A stretch of 37,296 nt of DNA, from positions 1-37,296 of the forward strand of contig JAKPIF010000007.1 in assembly GCA_029549925.1 (NCBI GenBank). The letters are read 5' to 3'. The notes under the pieces were generated by a model, which ran no database searches, was not told the DNA's origin, and saw only the letters and a list, made by a program, of their open reading frames with translations. Shown one piece after another: positions 30,562 to 37,296 of the stretch. Positions within the stretch are counted from its first letter, which is position 1, and the number at the start of each line of letters is the position of its first letter. The stretch comes from a bacterium (GTDB lineage: Bacteria; Patescibacteriota; Saccharimonadia; Saccharimonadales; Saccharimonadaceae). The position numbers and the translations under genes are program-made.

Positions 30562-32606
30562 ATCTTCGCACGCCTATTACTGATATCAAAGGCGTCGGCC
30601 CGAAAACGGGCGAGAAGTTCGTCGGTGCCGGCATTGCGACGGCGGGCGATTTAATTAATTATTATCCACGCACCTACGACGATTATTCCGGTGCGGAAAA
30701 TATCGCCGATATCAAGCCTGGTAAAGTGACCCTGCGGGCGCGGGTCGAGTCAATTAGCACTCGCTATGCCCGACGCAATCTAAAGATTACCACAGCGACA
30801 TTAGTCGACGATAACGACGACAAAGTGCAGGCGGTGTGGTTTAATCAGCCGTTCCGCGAGCGTCAGCTAAAAGCGGGTGGGCAATTCTACTTTAGCGGTG
30901 ATTTCAAATTGCAATACGGGCGCTACCAACTATCCAGTCCAAAGTGTGAAGCGGCGAAAGATATGCCGCTCAAATCTGACAACATTGTGCCAGTCTACTC
31001 CTTGAAAAATGGGCTAAAGATGTCCACGCTGAAAACGGTTATAACAAATGTCAAACCGCTCATTGCTGTACTGCCCGAGAATTTGCCTTTCGATGTGGTG
31101 GCGGATGGTAATTTGATGAGTCATAGCGATGCTGTGATGGAGGCTCATTTTCCGACTAGTCGCGACAAGCTGAAGCAGGCGCGTAGCCGCTTAGCCTTCG
31201 AGGAGCTATATAGTCTAATTTTGGCGGCGCGGATGAATCGTGATGCCAACCAGCGTATTAAAGCACGGCCAATTAAATTTACGCTAGATAATATTAAAAC
31301 TTTCGTGGCAAACTTGCCGTTCACAATGACCAGCGCCCAGCGGCGAGCGGCGTGGGAAATTCTGCAGGATTTTGGTAGAGATGTGCCGATGAACCGTCTA
31401 CTCCAGGGCGATGTTGGCTCGGGTAAAACCGTAGTGGCGGCTCTAGCGGCATATCAAGCGAAAGTGGACGGTTATCAGACAGCCATTATGGTGCCAACTG
31501 AAGTGCTAGCGACGCAGCATGCGGCAACTTTCGCTAATCTGCTCAGCGGTCTAAATGTCAATGTCGCTCTATTGACGGGCTCGGTGAAGGGCAAAGCACG
31601 CGATGAGGTGCTAGAAAAACTTAAAAATTGCGAAATAGATATCATTATCGGCACGCATGCCTTATTCCAGCCGAATGTTGAATTTCAAAATCTCGGCTTT
31701 GTCGTAATTGACGAACAGCATCGTTTTGGCGTGCGTCAGCGTCAAGAGCTACTAGATAAAACGGGCGACAAATACTTACCGCATCTGCTTGCTATGACGG
31801 CGACACCGATTCCTCGTTCGCTGCAACTGACTGTTTTTGGCGACGTGGATGTTTCGACGCTGAATGAATTGCCAAAGGGTCGTCAAGTGGTTGAGACGAA
31901 AATTATTATGCCGGCTAATCGTCAGCCAGTGACAGAGCGAGTCAGAGCGGAACTCGCAGCGGGGCATCAGATCTACTATATTGCAAAACTAATCGAGGAA
32001 AAGGAAGATTCCGAAAAGACTAGTGCCGATGTCCTGTATAAAAAAGTAGTAAAAGCTTATCCGGGCGCGCGAGTGGGTATCTTGCACGGTAAAATGCCAG
32101 CCGAAACAAAGGAAAAGATTATGCGCGAATTTGAGGCGCATGAGACAGATATTCTAGTATCCACTACAGTGGTCGAGGTTGGTGTCGACGTGCCGAATGC
32201 GACCGTAATGGTGATAGAGAATGCCGATCAATTTGGTCTGGCGCAATTACACCAGCTACGGGGGCGTGTGGGGCGAGGTGACGCCAAATCTTACTGTTTT
32301 GTGGTGCAAACCGACGGCGGTGAGCCGTCGCGGCGACTAAAAGAGATTGAGCGTAGTAATGACGGTTTTTATCTAGCGGAAGTCGATCTTGCGATGCGTG
32401 GGGCGGGCGAAATCTATGGCACGGCGCAGCACGGCGATCTGAATCTAAAAGTTGCCAACCTTGCGGATACGAAGATGATCAAGCGAGCGAGCGATGCAGC
32501 CAAAGCAACTATTGAGCAGTTAAAGGTGCAGCCCGATTATCTCGAGAACTATCCCGAACTCCAGCAGTTGATTAATAAATACCAAAAGCTAACGACGCTC
32601 AACTAG
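30558..32606 (+). CDS. recG: ATP-dependent DNA helicase RecG
   Basis: LLQGDVGSGKTVVAALAAYQ, VIDEQHRFGVRQRQELL, MTATPIPRSLQLTVFGDVDVSTLNELPKGR, QLHQLRGRVGRG; GTG start. Confidence 0.97.
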   Translation: MNLRTPITDIKGVGPKTGEKFVGAGIATAGDLINYYPRTYDDYSGAENIADIKPGKVTLRARVESISTRYARRNLKITTATLVDDNDDKVQAVWFNQPFRERQLKAGGQFYFSGDFKLQYGRYQLSSPKCEAAKDMPLKSDNIVPVYSLKNGLKMSTLKTVITNVKPLIAVLPENLPFDVVADGNLMSHSDAVMEAHFPTSRDKLKQARSRLAFEELYSLILAARMNRDANQRIKARPIKFTLDNIKTFVANLPFTMTSAQRRAAWEILQDFGRDVPMNRLLQGDVGSGKTVVAALAAYQAKVDGYQTAIMVPTEVLATQHAATFANLLSGLNVNVALLTGSVKGKARDEVLEKLKNCEIDIIIGTHALFQPNVEFQNLGFVVIDEQHRFGVRQRQELLDKTGDKYLPHLLAMTATPIPRSLQLTVFGDVDVSTLNELPKGRQVVETKIIMPANRQPVTERVRAELAAGHQIYYIAKLIEEKEDSEKTSADVLYKKVVKAYPGARVGILHGKMPAETKEKIMREFEAHETDILVSTTVVEVGVDVPNATVMVIENADQFGLAQLHQLRGRVGRGDAKSYCFVVQTDGGEPSRRLKEIERSNDGFYLAEVDLAMRGAGEIYGTAQHGDLNLKVANLADTKMIKRASDAAKATIEQLKVQPDYLENYPELQQLINKYQKLTTLN

Positions 32607-32620
32607 AACGACAACTAAGG

Positions 32621-32626
32621 TAGAAT
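32621..32626 (+). promoter_or_regulatory. -10 box TAGAAT of rsmD
   Basis: 6 nt before ATG 32633. Confidence 0.4.
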
Positions 32627-32632
32627 AGATAT

Positions 32633-33199
32633 ATGACAAAACCGACCAAACGTATACGAATCACCGGTGGCGAATTCCGCGGCCGCTACATTCGGGCGGA
32701 TATCGGCGTCGGTACGCATCCGATGGGCGACCGTCCACGGCTGGGCCTGATGAACTCACTGATGGCGCGAGGGGTAATAGCGGGCGCGAACGTACTAGAT
32801 GCTTTTGCTGGCACAGGTGCACTGGGGTTAGAAGCACTGAGCCGCGGGGCGGCGCGGTGTGATTTTATTGAACGATACGGCTTAGGCTGTAAAGTTATTA
32901 GCGACAATATTACAACACTAGGCGTGAGCGATAGGGCAAGGGTCATCCACTCTGACGTTAGAATATGGGGCGAAGAGTATCACGAAGCGCCCAAATACGA
33001 CTTAATTTTAGCCGATCCGCCCTATGATAATCCGCAGTTTTCCACAGTCTTTTTACTAACAAAAGCTTTGAAACAAAACGGGCTTATGGTATTATCTTAT
33101 CCAGGTAGAGTGTGTGAGCCGAAACCTAATAATGGAGTTGTTGTGGTGGATGACCTATGTTACGGAGAAGCGACTCTAGCACTCTACCGTAAGATGTGA
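32633..33199 (+). CDS. rsmD: 16S rRNA (guanine966-N2)-methyltransferase RsmD
   Basis: RITGGEFRGRYIRA, RPRLGLMNSL, VLDAFAGTGALGLEALSRGAARCDFIE, LILADPPYD. Confidence 0.95.
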   Translation: MTKPTKRIRITGGEFRGRYIRADIGVGTHPMGDRPRLGLMNSLMARGVIAGANVLDAFAGTGALGLEALSRGAARCDFIERYGLGCKVISDNITTLGVSDRARVIHSDVRIWGEEYHEAPKYDLILADPPYDNPQFSTVFLLTKALKQNGLMVLSYPGRVCEPKPNNGVVVVDDLCYGEATLALYRKM

Positions 33200-33205
33200 T
33201 ATGAT
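33197..33205 (+). promoter_or_regulatory. Extended -10 (TGATATGAT) of tRNA-Leu(UAG)
   Basis: 8 nt before mature tRNA 5' end; overlaps rsmD stop codon. Confidence 0.55.
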
Positions 33206-33213
33206 TAGACCAC

Positions 33214-33298
33214 GCGCGAGTGGTGAAATTGGTATACACGTATGCCTTAGGAGCATATGCCTTCGGGCGTGGAGGTTCAAGTCCTCTCTCGCGCACCA
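33214..33298 (+). tRNA. tRNA-Leu (anticodon UAG), CCA encoded
   Basis: Acceptor GCGCGAG/CTCGCGC, anticodon arm TATGC-CTTAGGA-GCATA, long variable arm, GGTTCAAGTCC T-arm, ACCA end. Confidence 0.97.
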
Positions 33299-33311
33299 AA
33301 CAGTTATTATT

Positions 33312-33337
33312 GGCTCTTACCAGAGAGCCTATTTTTT
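33312..33337 (+). terminator. Rho-independent terminator after tRNA-Leu(UAG)
   Basis: GGCTCT-TACCAG-AGAGCC followed by TATTTTTT. Confidence 0.85.
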
Positions 33338-33396
33338 AATTATTGCGATAACGGTTTAATGTGATAATATAGTGGTACGTAGGTTAGTAGCTACGG

Positions 33397-34677
33397 ATGG
33401 TTGTAAAAAGTTTGGAGGTTTTCGCGATTAGATCATATCGTGATAAATGTGGCCTAGGTGTATTGGGGCTATCTGTCTTTGCTGCCGTTGGTGTGTCTAT
33501 GCTGGGAGGCAAGGCGGTGAGTGCGCTAGATATTCAGCCGGGGGTAGATAGTTATACGCTACCAGGCGATTCGTCAGAGCAGATCGTTGTTAAGAATGGG
33601 GCGAACGTCAAAATTAACCTTAATGGCAAGACGCTTAGGACGAGCGGCGTAGATAGTGTCATCGTTGATAAGGGTGCCACGGCGACAATTGAGGGCGATG
33701 GCACGGTAACTGCAGAGGGCACCGGTGTGGCACCAATCTATAACAATGGCGATCTAACAATTAACGGCGGCACCTATCTAAAGGACGAGTCTAAAGGCGC
33801 TTATTACGCCATCCTTAACCATGGCAATCTGACGTTTAATAACGGTACTGTCAAGATGGATAATTTTACAACATCCAGCTTGGTTGACGATGGATATTAC
33901 GACTTTGCGAATGACAAAGAGCACAAAATAGGTTATGTCTCTGGGGTCGGCCAAGAAGAGCCGACGATGACCATTAATGGCGGCACTTTTACAGGTGGCG
34001 CTGGAATAATTAAGGTCGATGACAACGGCACTTTGACTATCAACGATGGTACATTTAGTGCCAGTTACCCAAAGACAGATAGAATGATTATTATGAATAA
34101 TCATGTAGCTACCATTAATGGTGGTACGTTTACAACTGCCGGCGGAATGAATACAGTCCTGATGAATCGCCATTATGACGGAGGGCACAATGAAGGTACT
34201 CTGACAATTAACGGCGGGTCGTTCGTCGGTCAGAAGCTTATCCATGAAGAAAGCTATGACGAATCGTCACATTCTAGCACGGATGCAAAAACAATAGTCA
34301 CTGGTGGCGATTTTACTAAGATTGATACTGTTAAGACGCCCTATACAGCCAAAACGAATATGCCCGTTGAAATTAGCGGCGGAACTTTCAAAAAAGACAC
34401 TGAAGTCGAGCCAGCTGCGGAATATAAGACCATTGACATTAATGGTGGCGATAAAAAAGTAGTACCAAAGGACTATGTCGAGCCAACGGATGACACCAAA
34501 AAGGATGACAAAGAAGTGACCAAACCTCGAGCCGAAGAGGCTAAAACCAAAGAGAGCGGTGCGGCGAAAATTGCCGCGCCTAACACCGGAGCCGAACTTG
34601 ACCAGGGGTCAATGATCAGCGGCTTTATGGCACTTTTGTCAGCCGGATTAGCTGTATTTGCAAAAATAAAGTTATAA
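33397..34677 (+). CDS. Secreted beta-helix-like repeat surface protein with sortase-like C-terminal signal
   Basis: N-terminal hydrophobic signal ending SALDIQ; repeated [IL]xINGGTF units; C-term KIAAPNTGAELDQGSMISGFMALLSAGLAVFAKIKL. Confidence 0.85.
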   Translation: MVVKSLEVFAIRSYRDKCGLGVLGLSVFAAVGVSMLGGKAVSALDIQPGVDSYTLPGDSSEQIVVKNGANVKINLNGKTLRTSGVDSVIVDKGATATIEGDGTVTAEGTGVAPIYNNGDLTINGGTYLKDESKGAYYAILNHGNLTFNNGTVKMDNFTTSSLVDDGYYDFANDKEHKIGYVSGVGQEEPTMTINGGTFTGGAGIIKVDDNGTLTINDGTFSASYPKTDRMIIMNNHVATINGGTFTTAGGMNTVLMNRHYDGGHNEGTLTINGGSFVGQKLIHEESYDESSHSSTDAKTIVTGGDFTKIDTVKTPYTAKTNMPVEISGGTFKKDTEVEPAAEYKTIDINGGDKKVVPKDYVEPTDDTKKDDKEVTKPRAEEAKTKESGAAKIAAPNTGAELDQGSMISGFMALLSAGLAVFAKIKL

Positions 34678-34694
34678 ATTGGGCAAACTAATAG

Positions 34695-34726
34695 AAGGCG
34701 TCTTTCATGATTAGGAAAGGCGCCTT
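34695..34726 (+). terminator. Stem-loop after surface protein gene (possible terminator, no strong T tract)
   Basis: AAGGCGTCTTTC-atgattag-GAAAGGCGCCTT, 12-bp stem with one G:U. Confidence 0.5.
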
Positions 34727-34727
34727 A

Positions 34728-34736
34728 TGCTATACT
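34728..34736 (+). promoter_or_regulatory. Extended -10 (TGCTATACT)
   Basis: 6 nt before ATG 34743; identical to the clpC -10. Confidence 0.5.
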
Positions 34737-34742
34737 ATAACC

Positions 34743-36371
34743 ATGAGCAAGATAACTGACTATCTTAATGAGAGGCTTGACGGCGAGGTAGCGAGCGGAG
34801 AAGAAGTTCGGCGGCAATTTGCGACTGACGGCAGTGTTTTATCAATTGCGCCTAGTCTAGTAGTCTATCCACGTGGCGTGGATGACGTGCGCAAAATAGC
34901 GCGCTTTACCTGGCGGTTAGCTGAGCGGGGGCAAGTGCTTCCGCTAACTGCCCGTGGTAACGGAACTGATCCGACCGGCGCAGCTTTATCTCGTGGAACT
35001 ATCTTATCTATGCCGGCCCATATGGCGCAGGTGATGGAATTTGATCTAAAGCAGCGCCTAATCCGCATTCAGGCGGGCATTAGCCTCGAAACCCTGCGCC
35101 AAGCTACGGCGACTCAGGGGCTATGGCTACCGATTGATGGTGGCTCGACGCGGGCGATGACTGCCGGTGGAGCGATAGCAAATGACGCGCTAGGGCGACG
35201 CTTTGCTAAATACGGCACTATGCGCGACTGGGTGGACAAGCTAGAAGTAGTGCTAGCCAACGGCGAGGTAATTGAAACGGGGCGTATTAGTCGACGCGAG
35301 CTCGACGATAAAAAAGGCTTACAGACGCTCGAAGGTGAAATATATCGGGCGGTTGACCAACTAATTGATGAAAATGCCGAGGCTATCTCACATATTAGTA
35401 GTGGTGATGTCCTTCGGGGCGGTGGCTATGCGCTTGATCTCGTCAAGGCTGAGAACGGGAGCTTTGACCTGACGCCGCTTTTTGTCGGCAGCCAAGGCAC
35501 GCTCGGCGTTATCACGCAGGCAATTATTCATCTAAATGACTTGCCACGCGAAGAAGGAATTATTGTTTTTGCGCTGAATGGTGATGAAGATATGGCGAAG
35601 CTCACTAATGAGCTGCTCGAGCTAAAGCCCGAGGCGCTAGAATTCATAGATGGCGAGACGCTAACGCTGATTCGTGAATATACTGGTATGCAGCCGTGGA
35701 AGTCGGTAACCAGCGACTTGCCATACGCGCTAGTATTTGTTGAATTTGACGATAAGCATATGATGCGGCAGCTACGCAAGGCGGGCAAAATTATGGAAGC
35801 GGCAGGCATCACTAATGCCAAGATTGCCTATACGCCAGGCGACGTAGACGACGTGATGAAGATTTATGATAGTGTGGCGGTGGTGACTAACCGTTCTGAG
35901 CACGGTGTGGCGGCGGTGCCACTAGCGACAAATCTGTCGGTGCAAAGCCGTAATATTTTTGAATTGGTTGATGCTATCCGCAAAATGACAAAGCGCCTGC
36001 ATTTAGACGTTGGCGTGTGGGGTAATATAGCGGCGGGTTCTATTACGATTCGACCGGTAGTGAATTTGGCCAACTTGAGCCAGCGCCGTTCGTTGATTCT
36101 TATGATCGAAGGGCTAGCGGAACTGGTCCGTCAAGCGGATGGCAGTCTCGCCGGTGTTGGCGGTGGCGGGCGATTGCTCTCGCCATGGCTAATGCGCGAG
36201 TACGACAAGCAAACGGTCAACCTATTTGCAAATGTGCGCCATATTTTCGATCCTTACGGTATCCTTAATACTGGCGTTAAGGACGGACAGATCAAGCCAG
36301 CAGACACCGAGATACTTCTGCGTCAGACATATCACAACGAGCTATCGACTAGATATTATCTAAGAGGCTAA
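34743..36371 (+). CDS. FAD-binding oxidoreductase (FAD_binding_4 / GlcD-Dld-like)
   Basis: LPLTARGNGTDPTGAALSRGTILSM, GLWLPIDGGSTRAMTAGGAIANDALGRRFAKYGTMRDWVDKLEVVLANGEV, VGSQGTLGVIT. ORF-track start 34707 lies in the preceding stem-loop. Confidence 0.92.
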   Translation: MSKITDYLNERLDGEVASGEEVRRQFATDGSVLSIAPSLVVYPRGVDDVRKIARFTWRLAERGQVLPLTARGNGTDPTGAALSRGTILSMPAHMAQVMEFDLKQRLIRIQAGISLETLRQATATQGLWLPIDGGSTRAMTAGGAIANDALGRRFAKYGTMRDWVDKLEVVLANGEVIETGRISRRELDDKKGLQTLEGEIYRAVDQLIDENAEAISHISSGDVLRGGGYALDLVKAENGSFDLTPLFVGSQGTLGVITQAIIHLNDLPREEGIIVFALNGDEDMAKLTNELLELKPEALEFIDGETLTLIREYTGMQPWKSVTSDLPYALVFVEFDDKHMMRQLRKAGKIMEAAGITNAKIAYTPGDVDDVMKIYDSVAVVTNRSEHGVAAVPLATNLSVQSRNIFELVDAIRKMTKRLHLDVGVWGNIAAGSITIRPVVNLANLSQRRSLILMIEGLAELVRQADGSLAGVGGGGRLLSPWLMREYDKQTVNLFANVRHIFDPYGILNTGVKDGQIKPADTEILLRQTYHNELSTRYYLRG

Positions 36372-36475
36372 ACTCATCCGTCTGTGGCCATCGCCACATC
36401 CACCTTTCCTAAGAGGGAAGGTAAACCCTCCCTCGCAGGGAGGGCAGATGAGCTTTGCTCATCGGGTGAGTTTTT
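36370..36475. repeat. Complete-looking copy (B) of dispersed multi-hairpin repeat with terminal inverted repeats
   Basis: Ends AAACTCATCCG / CGGGTGAGTTT; internal stems TGTGGC-catc-GCCACA, ACCTTTCC-taaga-GGGAAGGT (G:U), CCCTCCCT-cgc-AGGGAGGG, GATGAGC-ttt-GCTCATC. Confidence 0.85.
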
Positions 36476-36492
36476 GCCCATGATTAGGCATG

Positions 36493-36501
36493 TGCTATAA
36501 T
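36493..36501 (+). promoter_or_regulatory. Extended -10 (TGCTATAAT) of tRNA-Leu(CAG)
   Basis: 8 nt before mature tRNA 5' end. Confidence 0.65.
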
Positions 36502-36509
36502 ACCCGTAT

Positions 36510-36596
36510 GCGCGCGTGGCGGAATTGGTAGACGCGCTAGCTTCAGGTGCTAGTGAGCTCAAGCTCGTGAAGGTTCAAGTCCTTTCGCGCGCACCA
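36510..36596 (+). tRNA. tRNA-Leu (anticodon CAG), CCA encoded
   Basis: Acceptor GCGCGCG/CGCGCGC, anticodon arm CTAGC-TTCAGGT-GCTAG, variable arm GAGCTcaAGCTC, T-arm, ACCA. Confidence 0.97.
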
Positions 36597-36629
36597 AATG
36601 TAGATATAATATATTTATGCGCCAATTCG

Positions 36630-36663
36630 ATAGGGTCTTTATATCTGTAAAAGACCCTATTTT
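36630..36663. terminator. Strong intrinsic terminator, potentially bidirectional
   Basis: ATAGGGTCTTT-atatctgta-AAAGACCCTAT then TTTGTT; perfect 11-bp stem. Confidence 0.85.
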
Positions 36664-36738
36664 GTTGGTCGATTTCCCTGTTCAAGAATTTTTTTGCGCC
36701 AAAAGGTCTTTTCCGACTGGGTTTCTAGCTCTCATCTG

Positions 36739-37296
36739 TTATTCGAGTTTATTAAGCGAGTTCAAGAATTTTTCTTGATTCATCTTCAAACCCTCTGGAG
36801 CTATGATTAGTGATTCAACCTTGGCTAGTTCTTGTTCTATGTTAATCAAATCTTCTTGTAGCATCTCGATTTGTTCGCGAACCTTTTGTTTGACGATTTC
36901 TGGCGTCGTGCTATCGAACTTAGAATAAGTTGTAGCGTATTCGTTAATTTTCGCCTGTTTGCGACGTTTAGTGCCTAATAAACTACGCTTTTCAATGATT
37001 AACTTATCGAGCTTAACATCAACGTATTCCTTCAGGTATTTTAGATGTCGATTATAATCTTTTCCGTCAAACTTTAGTTCGCCTAATGCTCTGTAAATTT
37101 CTACTAGTATTACCTTAACTCGAACGGCGCGTGGCTTTCTGGAACACTCCTTGTTCTCGCATCTAGCGCTTAAGTAATACGTTCCGTTATATCCGCGACT
37201 ACGCGAAATATACATATAGCGTCCGCACTTTCGTCACTTAATGAATTGCCTAAATGGTAGGATATATGGCCTTTTTGTTTGCATCTAACTACATTA
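36739..37296 (-). pseudogene. C-terminal part of large serine recombinase (zinc ribbon plus coiled coil), interrupted by in-frame TGA
   Basis: Minus strand reads RPYILPFRQFIK*RKCGRYMYISRSRGYNGTYYLSARCENKECSRK...LNIEQELAKVESLI. Stop at 37234-37236 sits where the first zinc-ribbon Cys (K-C-x-x-C-G) is expected; extends past window edge. Confidence 0.65.

Noticed and set aside
33778-34245. 155 aa minus-strand ORF opposite the beta-helix protein
   Set aside because: Repetitive shadow of the INGGTF repeats; no start signals or domain.
37234-37236. Selenocysteine at the TGA that replaces a zinc-ribbon Cys in the recombinase
   Set aside because: No Sec insertion element could be recognised, a further in-frame stop lies upstream, and the gene looks degraded; a nonsense mutation is simpler.

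Overview
The window looks like chromosome of a small-genome Patescibacteria/CPR bacterium, probably Candidatus Saccharibacteria (TM7). This placement is inferred from gene content and style, not from a search. Recognisable housekeeping genes are: secG (3' end), an SBP_bac_5 substrate-binding protein, uvrC, obgE, gatC-gatA-[TM+HEPN-like protein]-gatB, a PilB/GspE-type ATPase, rplS, an rnhB-yraN fusion, an M1 aminopeptidase, nusA, clpC behind a perfect CIRCE operator, radA, a PIN-TRAM protein, a class A PBP, tyrS, recG, rsmD, a FAD-linked oxidase and two tRNA-Leu genes (UAG, CAG). Accessory parts are a large secreted repeat-domain protein split by one in-frame TGA, a beta-helix-like surface protein with an APNTG sortase-like tail, and a decayed serine-recombinase C-terminus beside tRNA-Leu(CAG) at the right edge. 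The main unexplained signals are: (1) -10 boxes placed almost exactly 6 nt before the start codon of many first genes, implying pervasive leaderless mRNAs, with the same geometry giving about 2-nt leaders on both tRNA-Leu genes; (2) a dispersed multi-hairpin repeat with terminal inverted repeats, one copy of which appears to encode the ClpC C-terminus and another to supply a stop codon; (3) a membrane-anchored RNxxxH HEPN-like protein inside the gatCAB operon; (4) the TGA-interrupted surface protein. The genetic code appears standard: TGA ends tyrS, rsmD and other genes at plausible positions.
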